From: Burkholderiaceae bacterium
Lineage (GTDB): Bacteria > Pseudomonadota > Gammaproteobacteria > Burkholderiales > Burkholderiaceae_C
Length of the DNA: 64,000 nt
Assembly: GCA_018780645.1 (NCBI GenBank)
Contig: JADMJJ010000036.1
Span: 62,001-126,000 of the forward strand
Direction of reading: 5' to 3'
The position numbers and the translations under genes were made by a program. The notes under the pieces were generated by a model. The model had not been told where the DNA came from, searched no databases, and was given only the letters and a program-made list of their open reading frames with translations. Of this stretch, positions 11,227 to 19,694 are shown piece by piece (position 1 is the stretch's first letter; every line of letters begins with the position of its first letter).

Positions 11227-12510
11227 TCAGGCTTGCAGGGCGCGGGCGAGGATGGCCAGACCTTCGTCCAGCAAGGTGTCTTCTATCGTCAGCGGGAACA
11301 GGAAACGGATCACATTGCCGTAGACGCCGCAGCTCAGCAGCAAGAGGCCGGCGGCCTGCGCGCGCTGTATCACCTGCTTGGTGAACTCGGGGTCGGGCGT
11401 GCCATCCGCCCGGGCGAACTCCATCGCCACCATGGCGCCGAGGCCGCGCACGTCGGCGATCTGCGGCACCGTGGCGCGCAGCGCGTTGAGCCGGGTCTTC
11501 AAGGTCTGGCCCAGGCGTTCGGCGCGGGCGCACAGTTGCTCGTCCTCGATCACGTCGAGCACCGCATGGGCCGAGGCGATGGCCAGCGCATGGCCGGCAT
11601 AGGTGCCGCCGAGGCCGCCGGGCGCGGGGGCGTCCATGATCTCGGCGCGGCCGCAGACGGCCGACAGCGGCACGCCGCCGGCCAGGCTCTTGGCCATCGT
11701 CATCAGGTCAGGCAGCACGCCGTGGTGCTCCATTGCGAACAGCTTGCCCGTGCGGGCAAAGCCGGTCTGGATCTCGTCGGCGATCAGCACGATGCCGTGC
11801 TGGTCGCAGAGCTGGCGCAGCGCGCGCAGGAACTCGGTCGGCATCACATAGAAGCCGCCCTCGCCCTGGACGGGCTCGACGATGATGGCCGCAACCTGGG
11901 TCGGCTCGATATCGCACTTGAACAGCTGCTGGATCGCGCGCAGCGAGTCATCGACGGATACGCCATGCAGTGCCGCCGGCGCCGGCACGTGGTAGATGCT
12001 GCCCGGGAACGGTCCGAAGCCCTGCTTGTACGGCGCGACCTTGCCGGTCAGCGCCATGCCCATATAGGTGCGGCCGTGGAAGGCACCGCTGAGCGCGATC
12101 ACACCCGGGCGGCGGGTGTGGGCGCGGGCGATCTTGATGGCGTTCTCGACCGCCTCGACGCCGGTCGTGAAGAAGGCGGTCTTCTTGGCATGGCTGCCGG
12201 GCGTCAGCGCGTTCAGCCGTTCGGCCAGCCGGACCACGCTCTCGTAGGGCACGACCTGGTAGGCGGTGTGGGTGAAGCAGTCCAGCTGTGCCTGAATCGC
12301 CTGCACGATGCGCGGGTGGCGGTGGCCGGTGTTGAGCACGGCGATGCCGGAGCCGAAGTCGATATAGCGCCGGCCCTCGACATCCCAGATCTCGGCGTTC
12401 AGCGCGCGCTGGGCGTAGATGGGGAAGCCTATGCCCACACCGCGCGGCGTGGCGGCGATGCGGCGGGCATCGATGGTGGCGTTGGTGTTGTTGCTGGTGG
12501 TCGTGTTCAT
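11227..12510 (-). CDS. gabT: 4-aminobutyrate aminotransferase (PLP-dependent)
   Basis: A 427-residue class III aminotransferase that moves the amino group of GABA to 2-oxoglutarate and gives succinate semialdehyde. Family motifs seen: DFGSGIAVLNTGHRHP, the cofactor Asp in VLIADEIQTGFARTG, and the PLP lysine in TMAKSLAGGVPL. It is first in a two-gene operon with gabD and is divergent from the MocR-type regulator. Confidence 0.95.
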   Translation of the reverse strand: MNTTTSNNTNATIDARRIAATPRGVGIGFPIYAQRALNAEIWDVEGRRYIDFGSGIAVLNTGHRHPRIVQAIQAQLDCFTHTAYQVVPYESVVRLAERLNALTPGSHAKKTAFFTTGVEAVENAIKIARAHTRRPGVIALSGAFHGRTYMGMALTGKVAPYKQGFGPFPGSIYHVPAPAALHGVSVDDSLRAIQQLFKCDIEPTQVAAIIVEPVQGEGGFYVMPTEFLRALRQLCDQHGIVLIADEIQTGFARTGKLFAMEHHGVLPDLMTMAKSLAGGVPLSAVCGRAEIMDAPAPGGLGGTYAGHALAIASAHAVLDVIEDEQLCARAERLGQTLKTRLNALRATVPQIADVRGLGAMVAMEFARADGTPDPEFTKQVIQRAQAAGLLLLSCGVYGNVIRFLFPLTIEDTLLDEGLAILARALQA

Positions 12511-12565
12511 GGGGTCCCTGAAAAAACGTGACGCGAGCCGCAGTCTAGAATCGGATTGGCTCTGC

Positions 12566-12600
12566 TATTGGAACCAATATCGATGGATTGTTAGAACCAA
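12566..12600. promoter_or_regulatory. Candidate operator between gabT and the MocR-type regulator
   Basis: The 90-base divergent gap contains TATTGG-AA-CCAATA (12566-12579, perfect 6-base arms). It also contains a direct repeat GAACCAA at 12571-12577 and 12594-12600, spaced 23 bases, about two helical turns. MocR/GabR-type regulators are known to bind direct repeats near divergent promoters, so this is the likely control site. No experiment supports it here. Confidence 0.45.
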
Positions 12601-14094
12601 ATGGCCGCTCAACTCCCTGCCCAGGCCGGCGCCCTGCCCGACTTCGTGCTGCGTCAGTTCGACCCGGCAAGCGACGATCCCGATCACCGCCAGCTCTACC
12701 GCATCCTGCAGTCGGGCATACGCACGGCGGTGCTGCCGGCCGGGCTGAAGCTGCCACCGTCGCGGGCCATGGCCCAGGCGCTGGGCATCGCGCGCAACAC
12801 CGTTGTCCATGTGTACGAACAGCTGGCGCTGGAGGGCTATGTGCAGGCCGGCGTCGGACGCGGCACCTTTGTGGCCGCCGTCGGGCCGCGATTGGCCGGC
12901 TTTGCCGGCCTGGCGGCGCAGCCGCTGCAGCCCGCGCGCCGGGCGACGCTGTCCAGCCGGGGCAGCCAGCTGGTCGAACAGGCCGGCGCGGCGCCGCTGC
13001 AATGGGGCGCATTCGCGCCGGGCGTGCCCGAGGTACGGATGTTCCCGTCCCAGGTCTGGAACCGGCTGCAGGCGCAGGTCTGGCGCGCCGCCACGCCGCA
13101 GCAGATGAGCTATGCCACCGGCCATGGCGACGCCGGCCTGCGCGAGGCCATCGCCACCTATCTGCAGGGCACGCGGGGCGTGGTCTGCACGCCCGAGCAG
13201 GTGGTGGTGACCAGCGGCACGCAGCAGTCGCTGCAGCTGGTGGCCCAGCTGCTGGCCGATCCGGGCGACACCGTCTGGCTCGAAGACCCTGGCTACTGGG
13301 GCGCGCGCAGCGTGTTTCGCGCGCTGGGCCTGAAGCTGGAGCCGGTGGCCGTCGATGCCGAAGGCCTGGCGCCCAGCGCCGCGCAGCTGCGCGCGCCGCC
13401 GCGGGCGATGTTCGTCTCGCCCTCGCACCAATACCCGACCGGCGCGCTGATGAGCCATGGCCGGCGCCGCCAGCTGCTGGAGTACGCGGCGGCGCAGGGC
13501 GCCTGGGTGGTCGAGGACGACTACGACAGCGAATTCCGCTACGGCGCCCGGCCGCTGCCGGCGCTCCAGGGCCTGGACGACAACGGCCGTGTGATCTATC
13601 TGGGCACCTTCTCCAAGACCCTGTTCCCTGCGCTGCGCCTGGCCTATCTGGTGCTGCCGCCCGAGCTGGTGGACAGCTTCGCCCGAGCCCTCAACGAGCT
13701 GTTCCGCGAGGGCCAGACCCTGCAGCAGGCCGTGCTGGCGCGCTTTCTGGCCGAAGGCCATTACGCCACCCACATCCGCCGCATGCGGGCGGTCTATGGC
13801 GCCCGGCATGACGCGCTGATCGCGGCCATAGCCCAGCAGTTCGGCACCCAGCTGCCGGTGATAGGTGGTGACGCCGGCCTGCATCTGGTGCTGGGCCTGC
13901 CCCAGGCGCTGGATGACCGTGCGGTGGTGCAGAAGGTGCTGCGCGCCGGCGTGGCGACGCGGCCGCTATCGATGTACTACATGCGCTCCCCGGCGCCGGC
14001 CAAGGGCCTGCTGCTGGGCTACGGCGCGGTGCGCGAGGAGGAGATTGCCGGTCACTTCGCGCAGCTGGCGCGGGCTGTGCAGGGCTTTCTGTAA
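12601..14094 (+). CDS. gabR: MocR/GabR-type regulator (GntR helix-turn-helix plus aminotransferase domain)
   Basis: A 497-residue regulator. The N-terminal winged helix (about residues 35-95) includes LPPSRAMAQALGIARNTVV and GYVQAGVGRGTFVA. The rest is a fold-type I aminotransferase domain with the PLP lysine in GTFSKTLFPALRLAY. Such proteins sense GABA plus PLP, or PLP alone, and control the divergent genes. Divergence from gabT-gabD favours a GabR role. The ATG has no Shine-Dalgarno sequence and lies directly after the GAACCAA repeat, so the transcript may be leaderless or the repeat may block initiation. Confidence 0.85.
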   Translation: MAAQLPAQAGALPDFVLRQFDPASDDPDHRQLYRILQSGIRTAVLPAGLKLPPSRAMAQALGIARNTVVHVYEQLALEGYVQAGVGRGTFVAAVGPRLAGFAGLAAQPLQPARRATLSSRGSQLVEQAGAAPLQWGAFAPGVPEVRMFPSQVWNRLQAQVWRAATPQQMSYATGHGDAGLREAIATYLQGTRGVVCTPEQVVVTSGTQQSLQLVAQLLADPGDTVWLEDPGYWGARSVFRALGLKLEPVAVDAEGLAPSAAQLRAPPRAMFVSPSHQYPTGALMSHGRRRQLLEYAAAQGAWVVEDDYDSEFRYGARPLPALQGLDDNGRVIYLGTFSKTLFPALRLAYLVLPPELVDSFARALNELFREGQTLQQAVLARFLAEGHYATHIRRMRAVYGARHDALIAAIAQQFGTQLPVIGGDAGLHLVLGLPQALDDRAVVQKVLRAGVATRPLSMYYMRSPAPAKGLLLGYGAVREEEIAGHFAQLARAVQGFL

Positions 14095-14108
14095 GGCGAC
14101 TCAGCCCC

Positions 14109-14393
14109 TCAATGCGGCTTGCGCGGCTTCTTGCTGAAGGACTCGGGGCGGTAGACATTGCCCTCCCACTGCCCCTTCTTGCGCGCCCGCTCGATCGCCG
14201 CTTCGGCCTCACGGGCCGCCTGGCGCCGCGTGGCTCGCCAGTGGTACAGCCCCAGGGCTCGGGCCTTCAGGCTATATCCCCAGCGCTGCAGCACGGCATC
14301 AATCCGGCGCTGGCGCGGCGCGCTGAGGCACATGCGCACACCCAGCAGCAGGCAGATGGCAAGGCCCAGGGCGGCGAGGATTTGGATGAACAC
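14109..14393 (-). CDS. Small conserved membrane-anchored protein, unknown function
   Basis: With the GTG start at 14393 the protein has 94 residues: one N-terminal transmembrane helix (FIQILAALGLAICLLLGVRM), then a basic, Arg-rich helical region and a C-terminal GNVYRPESF...KKPRKPH tail. I recall similar short proteins with this tail in Burkholderiales, without known function. The open frame extends upstream but without a membrane start. It converges with the MocR-type gene. Confidence 0.6.
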   Translation of the reverse strand: MFIQILAALGLAICLLLGVRMCLSAPRQRRIDAVLQRWGYSLKARALGLYHWRATRRQAAREAEAAIERARKKGQWEGNVYRPESFSKKPRKPH

Positions 14394-14588
14394 GGCAGGA
14401 GGGGCAGGGTAAGCGCGGGGTTGATCGGGTGCGGCAGCAGTCCCACATGCTAGTTCATAGATGCGAGTGACGGATGGCCGGCTGTGCCGCATGACCCCCG
14501 AAAGAGGGGGCATCACCCCTTTCAGAGGGAATGGCGGGATCAGGGTGCTTTCTCAACAATCGCTTCCAGCCGTCAAGGAGATCCCGCC

Positions 14589-14852
14589 ATGCAGCACCGT
14601 CATGTCTCACCCGTCAGTTTGAGGTTTTGCGACAGCCTGCGCGCCAGCGGCTTCGATGCCAACGATTTCGAGATCAGGGAAGACACCGGCTCCGATCTGA
14701 GCCGCATGCTGGGCAATGACGACGCGCTGGTCACTGTGCGCCGACGGTCCACCGGTGACGAACGGCTGTACGCGGCCGGCCCGGGTCGGCCCTGGTTTGC
14801 GCTGGCGTTGATGGATGTGGAGCAGGGGTGCTTCGGACCACTGAAGTCTTAG
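14589..14852 (+). CDS. Hypothetical small protein (87 aa)
   Basis: AAGGAG lies 8 bases before the ATG, a strong ribosome site that supports a real gene. The product is acidic to neutral and soluble, without signal peptide or membrane segment. It has a DDALVTVRRRSTGDERLYAAG-like beta-rich middle and a WFALALMDVEQGCFG end. I do not recognise the family. It stands alone, with hairpins on both sides (14495-14510 and 14860-14895). Confidence 0.6.
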   Translation: MQHRHVSPVSLRFCDSLRASGFDANDFEIREDTGSDLSRMLGNDDALVTVRRRSTGDERLYAAGPGRPWFALALMDVEQGCFGPLKS

Positions 14853-14859
14853 TCAGTTG

Positions 14860-14895
14860 GGGACAGAGCAGATGCTCGCGCATCAGGTCTGTCCC
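14860..14895. repeat. REP-like palindromic hairpin
   Basis: GGGACAGA (14860-14867) and TCTGTCCC (14888-14895) form perfect outer arms. Inside, GATGC-TCGC-GCATC forms a second stem with a 4-base loop, separated by symmetrical 3-base bulges. This GGGACAGA...TCTGTCCC design is typical of REP elements mobilised by RAYT (Y1 family) transposases. It lies between the small gene and the 3' end of egtD. No transposase gene is in the window. Confidence 0.6.
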
Positions 14896-14904
14896 GCAAA
14901 GACA

Positions 14905-15864
14905 TCAGCTTGGCAGCGTCAACCAGTGCACCGCAAAGCGCTGGTCCGTATCCGTCCACACCGCCGCCGGCTCGAAGCCAGCACTGCGCGCCAATGCCGC
15001 GAAGCTATCCAGCGTGTATTTGTAGGAGTTCTCGGTGTGCAGCGACTGGCCCTGCTCGAACTCGAAGCGTTGGCCGCAGAAGCGCACGGTCTGCCGGGTG
15101 CGGCTGAGCAAATGCATCTCGATGCGCTGCAGCTGGGGCTGATAGAAGGCGTAGTGGTCGAAGGCGGATAGCTCGAAGTCGGCGCCCAGCTCGCGGTTGG
15201 CGCGGGCCAGCAGGTTCTTGTTGAAGGCGGCCGTCACGCCCTGGGCGTCGTTGTAGGCGGCGTGCAATTCGTCGGGGTGCTTGACCAGGTCGACGCCGAT
15301 CAAGAGGCCGCCGCCCTGCAGCCAGCCGGCCATGCGGCGCAGCAGATTGCGGGCCGCCTCGGGCTCGAAATTGCCGATCGACGAGCCGGGAAAGAAGCCG
15401 ATGCGCCGGCCCAGCGCGGGCGGCAGGTTCAGGCCCTGGGTGAAGTCCGCGGCGATCGGCTCGACGCGCAGGCCGGGGTAGTCGCGCCGCAGGCTGCCGG
15501 CCGCCTCGTGCAGATGTTCGCCGGAAATGTCCACCGGTAAAAAGCGCTGCGGTGCCTGCAAATGGTTCAGCAACAGGCGGATCTTGCGGCTGGCGCCAGC
15601 GCCGAACTCGACGATATCGGCCTGCGCACCTATGCATTCGGCCATCTCGTGAGCGCGCGATTGCAGAATGCCCATCTCGGTGCGCGTCGGGTAGTACTCG
15701 GGCAGCTCGCAGATGCGCTCGAACAGGGCCGAGCCGACGGCGTCGTAGAAGTATTTGGGCGAGACCTGGCGCGGCTGCTCGTGCAGGCCGGCGATCAGGT
15801 CGCGTGCGAAATCGACGGCCGCCACAGGCACGTCGTCGGTCAGCTGGATCAGATGAGGATGCAT
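14905..15864 (-). CDS. egtD: L-histidine N-alpha-methyltransferase (ergothioneine synthesis)
   Basis: A 319-residue SAM-dependent methyltransferase that trimethylates histidine to hercynine. Family segments: SPKYFYDAVGSALFERICELPEYYPTR-type N-terminus, SAM-binding IVEFGAGASRKIRLLL, FFPGSSIGNFEP, and LLIGVDLVKHP. The ATG at 15864 lies one base from the end of the egtB stop, so translation is coupled. With egtB it makes the short ergothioneine pathway. Confidence 0.93.
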   Translation of the reverse strand: MHPHLIQLTDDVPVAAVDFARDLIAGLHEQPRQVSPKYFYDAVGSALFERICELPEYYPTRTEMGILQSRAHEMAECIGAQADIVEFGAGASRKIRLLLNHLQAPQRFLPVDISGEHLHEAAGSLRRDYPGLRVEPIAADFTQGLNLPPALGRRIGFFPGSSIGNFEPEAARNLLRRMAGWLQGGGLLIGVDLVKHPDELHAAYNDAQGVTAAFNKNLLARANRELGADFELSAFDHYAFYQPQLQRIEMHLLSRTRQTVRFCGQRFEFEQGQSLHTENSYKYTLDSFAALARSAGFEPAAVWTDTDQRFAVHWLTLPS

Positions 15865-15865
15865 A

Positions 15866-17080
15866 TCAGAGGTCCCGGGCAAGCCGTATGCCCGTGAACT
15901 GCCAGCGGGCGGCCGGGGGGAAGAAGTTGCGGTAGCTGGCGCGGCTGTGGCCCTCCGGCGTCGCGCAGCTGCCGCCACGCAGCACCAGCTGGCCGATCAT
16001 GAATTTGCCGTTGTACTCGCTGATCGCGCCGGTCCAGGGCCGGAAGCCCGGGTAGGGGTCGTAGGACGAGCGGGTCCATTGCCAGACGGCACCGAACGCC
16101 TGCCGGAGCTCGCTGCTGCGGCTGACCGCCGCCTCCCATTCGAACTCGGTCGGCAACCGGTGGCCGGCCCATTCGGCGTAGGCGGCGGCCTCGTAGAAGC
16201 TCAGGTGGCAGACCGGCTCCGCCGGGTCGATGGCCCGCTCGCCGGCCAACGTGAACAGCCGCTGCCCTTCGGCCAGGTTCCAATACAGCGGCGCCTGCCA
16301 GTCCAGGGCCGTCACGGCGGCCCATCCGTCGCTGAGCCACAGCTCGGGCCGCCGGTAGCCGCCATCGTCGATGAAGGCCAGGTACTCACCGCAGCTCACC
16401 AGATCGTTGGCCAGCGCATAGGGCTGCAGCCGCACCGGGTGGCGGGGCGTCTCGTTGTCGAACGCAAAAGAGCCGTCGCCGGCATGGCCGATCAGGGCCT
16501 CCTGGCTCGCGAAGGTGGACCAGCCGCCGGACCTCGCCGCGTCGGCAGCCGGATGCGGGCCCGAGTCGCCCCAGGCAGGCAGCAGCGGATTCAGCGAAAA
16601 CAAATGCTTGACGTCGGTGAGCAGCAGCTCCTGGTGCTGCTGCTCATGGTGCAGGCCCAGCTCAAGCAGCGGCAGGGCATCGCCGCCGCCCTGGTGCATC
16701 AACCGGGCGATGGCGGCATCCACATGGGCGCGGTAGTCCAGCACCTGCTGCAGCGAGGGCCGGGTCAGCAGGCCGCGCTGCGGGCGTGGGTGGCGCGGGC
16801 CGAGGCTGACGTAGTAGGAGTTGAAGAGCTGGGCAAAGGCCGGGTCGAACACCTCGTAGCCAGGCAGATGCGGGCGCAGCACCACGGTCTCGAAGAACCA
16901 GCTGGTGTGGGCCAGATGCCATTTGACCGGGCTGGTGTCGGGCATGGACTGCACGCACTGGTCCTCGGCGGACAACGGCGCGGCCAGGGCCAGCGTCGCC
17001 GCCCGCACCTGCGCGTAGCGCGCGGCCAGGGCCTGCGGGGTCCTGCGCATTGGCATCGAGTCGGCGGTTCCCATGGGCAT
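15866..17080 (-). CDS. egtB: Hercynine oxygenase / sulfoxide synthase EgtB
   Basis: A 404-residue non-heme iron enzyme that joins hercynine to a thiol using O2. The N-terminal DinB-like domain has the iron-binding His (VKWHLAHTSWFFETV) and the HxxxHxE motif (HHEQQHQE). The C-terminal FGE-type domain contains GHRLPTEFEWE, VWQWTRSSYDPYPGF and LRGGSCATP. I chose the ATG at 17080 because AAGGA sits 5-6 bases before it; a GTG or ATG twenty codons upstream lacks support. It is the first gene of the egtB-egtD operon and divergent from the AraC-type gene. Confidence 0.93.
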   Translation of the reverse strand: MPMGTADSMPMRRTPQALAARYAQVRAATLALAAPLSAEDQCVQSMPDTSPVKWHLAHTSWFFETVVLRPHLPGYEVFDPAFAQLFNSYYVSLGPRHPRPQRGLLTRPSLQQVLDYRAHVDAAIARLMHQGGGDALPLLELGLHHEQQHQELLLTDVKHLFSLNPLLPAWGDSGPHPAADAARSGGWSTFASQEALIGHAGDGSFAFDNETPRHPVRLQPYALANDLVSCGEYLAFIDDGGYRRPELWLSDGWAAVTALDWQAPLYWNLAEGQRLFTLAGERAIDPAEPVCHLSFYEAAAYAEWAGHRLPTEFEWEAAVSRSSELRQAFGAVWQWTRSSYDPYPGFRPWTGAISEYNGKFMIGQLVLRGGSCATPEGHSRASYRNFFPPAARWQFTGIRLARDL

Positions 17081-17165
17081 GCCTTCCTTGTCTGGTGTTG
17101 GACCCGAAGGTGTCACGGCTGCGTTGCAGGATACCCGCATTGATCGTTATCCCTCATACGGGCCC

Positions 17166-17216
17166 GGTGCACCATGCCCTAATATGGTTAACAAATTAAG
17201 TATTTTGGTGCGCACC
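17166..17216. promoter_or_regulatory. Paired GGTGC palindromes around an AT-rich core
   Basis: GGTGCACC (17166-17173) and GGTGCGCACC (17207-17216) are perfect palindromes. They flank an AT-rich stretch (AATATGGTTAACAAATTAAG) in the gap between egtB and the AraC-type gene. The arrangement looks like operator sites around a promoter, though short GC palindromes also arise by chance in this base composition. Confidence 0.3.
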
Positions 17217-17286
17217 TGCCCGCTTGGCGGCGGGCGCCCGAATCAGCAGTAGCCACCGATTCCTCAGCCTGTCCCCCGAGGCCATC

Positions 17287-18246
17287 ATGGATCACCAATA
17301 TTTCACGACGCATGGCGAGCACCTGGCGGACCGCGCTGCCGCCTGGGAGCGCATCAACCGCAACTACTTCGGCGATCTGGGTGTTGATGCGCTGGATGAC
17401 GGCCCGGTCGACGCCGAGCTGTCGGCCTTCAATGTCGGCCCGCTGCGCATGCTGCGCATCTGCGCGCCGCCGCACCGCGTGCACCGGGAGCGCATCTGCA
17501 GCGAGCTGCCGATGGACGCGCTCTACAAGCTGGTGCTGCAGCTCAAGGGCCATGCCGAGATCCGCCAGGGCGAGCGCTCCTTCCATCTGCACCCCGGCGA
17601 CTGGAGCCTGTACGACCCCCGCGTGCCCTATTCGGTGACCAATTTCGAGCGCCTGGACCTGCTGGTGGTGCAGGTGCCGCGCGAGCTGCTGCGCGGTTTC
17701 AAGGTGCCCAGCCTGCACACCTGCGAGGCCACGGCCAGCAGCGTGGTGGGCCTGTACGCGGTGCTCAGCTCCTTCCTGCGCTCGCTGTCAGAGCAGCTGC
17801 CGGGCCTGCCCAATGGCGTGGGCCAACCCTTGAGCGAGACGGTCATCGGCCTGCTGGCCTCGACCCTGGCCGCCTACCAGGGCGAGGCCAGCGAGCACAC
17901 GACGCTGCCCAGCGTGCTGCGCGCTCGCGTCAAGCAATATGTGCATGCGCACCTGGCCGAGTCCGACCTCAGCATCGAGCGCATCGCGCTGGCCATGCGC
18001 TGCTCCAAGCGCTATCTGCACCGGGTGTTCGAAGACGAGAACTGCTCGCTGGATCGCTATATCTGGCAGACCCGGCTGGAGCGCTGCCATGCCGACCTGA
18101 GCGCGCCGGGCCGCAAGATGATCTCGGAGGTGGCCTTCGCCTGGGGCTTCAACAGCAGCGCGCACTTCTGCCGCATGTTCAAGAGCCATTTCGGCGAGGC
18201 GCCGCGGGAGTTCCAGCGGCGGATGGCGCTGCCTTTGGCGCATTGA
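17287..18246 (+). CDS. AraC-family transcriptional regulator (FeaR-like sensor domain)
   Basis: A 319-residue regulator. The N-terminal half resembles the AraC-binding-like domain of FeaR-type activators (LQLKGHAEIRQGERSFHLHPGDWSLYD). The C-terminal half holds two helix-turn-helix motifs (LSIERIALAMRCSKRYLHRVF and SEVAFAWGFNSSAHFCRMFK). GAGG lies 6 bases before the ATG. It converges with the Liv-type transporter operon and is the only regulator near the catabolic locus 18.3-31 kb, so it is the best candidate to activate it. FeaR-type proteins respond to aromatic amines in enteric bacteria, but the ligand here is unknown. Confidence 0.88.
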   Translation: MDHQYFTTHGEHLADRAAAWERINRNYFGDLGVDALDDGPVDAELSAFNVGPLRMLRICAPPHRVHRERICSELPMDALYKLVLQLKGHAEIRQGERSFHLHPGDWSLYDPRVPYSVTNFERLDLLVVQVPRELLRGFKVPSLHTCEATASSVVGLYAVLSSFLRSLSEQLPGLPNGVGQPLSETVIGLLASTLAAYQGEASEHTTLPSVLRARVKQYVHAHLAESDLSIERIALAMRCSKRYLHRVFEDENCSLDRYIWQTRLERCHADLSAPGRKMISEVAFAWGFNSSAHFCRMFKSHFGEAPREFQRRMALPLAH

Positions 18247-18261
18247 GCGCCGGCGCCGTAC

Positions 18262-18975
18262 TCAGTGGGCGGCTGAGGCCAGATAGCTGCTGTGCAGGAT
18301 CTCGGGCCGCTCGCGCAGCGTGCCCGAGGCGCCGCTGAAAGCGATGCGGCCCCGCTCCAGCACGCAGGCCTGGGTGGAGATGGCCAGGGCCAGGCTGGTG
18401 AACTGCTCGATCAGCAGCACGCCCACGCCCTGGGCGGCGACCTGCTGCACCACATCGGCCAGCCGCTTGACGACCATCGGTGACAGGCCCAGCGACAGTT
18501 CGTCGATGACCAGATAGCGCGGCGTGCCTATCAGCGCCTGGGCGATGCAGACCATCTGCTTCTGCCCGCCCGACAGCGACTTGGCCGGCAGCGCCAGCTT
18601 GACCTCAAGCTCCGGGAAAATGGTCAGCACCCGCTGCAGCGCTGCGGGCACCTCGGCGGCCGGCAGCGCGCTGGCGGCCACGCGCAGGTTGTCGCGCACG
18701 CTCAGGTCGCCCAGCACCTTGTGGCCCTCGGGCACGACGGCCACACCGGCGGCGCGCACGGCCTCGGGGCGCAGCCTGTGCAACTGCTGACCGGCCAACT
18801 CGATGCGGCCGCTGGTCAGCGGCAGTGCGCCGGCGATGGCCATCACCGTGCTGGACTTGCCGGCGCCGTTGGCGCCGACCAGGGCGGTGATCTGGCCTGC
18901 CGGTATCTCCAGGCTCACGCCATGCAGCACGGCCTTGCCGCCGCGGTGCAGCACCAGGTCTTGAACTTGCAACAT
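18262..18975 (-). CDS. livF: Branched-chain-type ABC transporter ATPase, LivF
   Basis: A 237-residue ATPase. Walker A GANGAGKSS, signature LSGGQKQMVCIAQAL and Walker B YLVIDELSLGL are visible. It is the last gene of the livHMGF-type order, 14 bases after livG. The HAAT family carries branched-chain amino acids but also aromatic acids, urea and amides, so the gene name denotes type and not substrate. Confidence 0.92.
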   Translation of the reverse strand: MLQVQDLVLHRGGKAVLHGVSLEIPAGQITALVGANGAGKSSTVMAIAGALPLTSGRIELAGQQLHRLRPEAVRAAGVAVVPEGHKVLGDLSVRDNLRVAASALPAAEVPAALQRVLTIFPELEVKLALPAKSLSGGQKQMVCIAQALIGTPRYLVIDELSLGLSPMVVKRLADVVQQVAAQGVGVLLIEQFTSLALAISTQACVLERGRIAFSGASGTLRERPEILHSSYLASAAH

Positions 18976-18989
18976 CTCGTTTTATTCTC

Positions 18990-19694
18990 TCACGTTCCAA
19001 GGTAGGCGCGGCGCACGTCCGGGTCTTCCAGCACCTCGGCGGTGGGGCCCAGCGCCAGGCGGCGGCCGAAGTCCATCACCAGGGTCTGGGTGCAGGTGGC
19101 CTTGATCAGGTCCACGTCGTGGTCGATCAGCAGCACCTGCGCACCGAAGCGCGCCGGGATGCCGACGATTGCCGAGCGCAGCAGCTGCGACTCCTGCTCG
19201 GTCAGGCCGGCACCGGGCTCGTCGAACAGCAGCAGCAACGGCCGCCCGACCAGCGCCTTGGCCACCTCGACCATGCGGCGCTGGAACAGATTGAGCTGCT
19301 GGCCGGGCCGGGTGGCCACCGAGGTCAGGCCCGTGTAGTCGAGGATCTCGGCCAATTGGGCCTGCACGGTCGCGCGCTCGTGCGGCACGTGGTCGAGCAC
19401 GGCACGCACGTTGTCCCAGACGCTGAGGTCCTCGACCACCTGCTCGGTCTGGAACGAGCGCCGCACGCCAAAGCGCACACGGGCGATGGGCTTCATGCCC
19501 AGCAGCGGCGTACCCTGCACATGGACCGTGCCCTCGGCCGCCGGCACCAGCCCGCTGAGCAGATTGACCAAGGTGGTCTTGCCCGCGCCGTTGGGGCCGA
19601 TCAGCCCGCACACCGGTGCGCTGAGGCTGGCGGTGAGCCCGTCGATGGCCTTCACGCCCCAGAAGGCGACGCTGACCTGGTTCAGCTCGATCAT
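18990..19694 (-). CDS. livG: Branched-chain-type ABC transporter ATPase, LivG
   Basis: A 234-residue ATPase with Walker A GPNGAGKTT and Walker B LLLFDEPGAGL. The expected LSGGQ signature is replaced by NLFQRRMVEVAKAL, which is atypical. Its start overlaps the LivM-type stop by four bases. It forms the ATPase pair with the LivF-type protein. Confidence 0.9.
   Translation of the reverse strand: MIELNQVSVAFWGVKAIDGLTASLSAPVCGLIGPNGAGKTTLVNLLSGLVPAAEGTVHVQGTPLLGMKPIARVRFGVRRSFQTEQVVEDLSVWDNVRAVLDHVPHERATVQAQLAEILDYTGLTSVATRPGQQLNLFQRRMVEVAKALVGRPLLLLFDEPGAGLTEQESQLLRSAIVGIPARFGAQVLLIDHDVDLIKATCTQTLVMDFGRRLALGPTAEVLEDPDVRRAYLGT

Noticed and set aside
14495-14510. CCCCC-GAAAGA-GGGGG hairpin taken as a terminator
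   Set aside because: There is no T-run on either strand and no gene ends just before it on the plus strand. It may be a leader structure, but evidence is thin.
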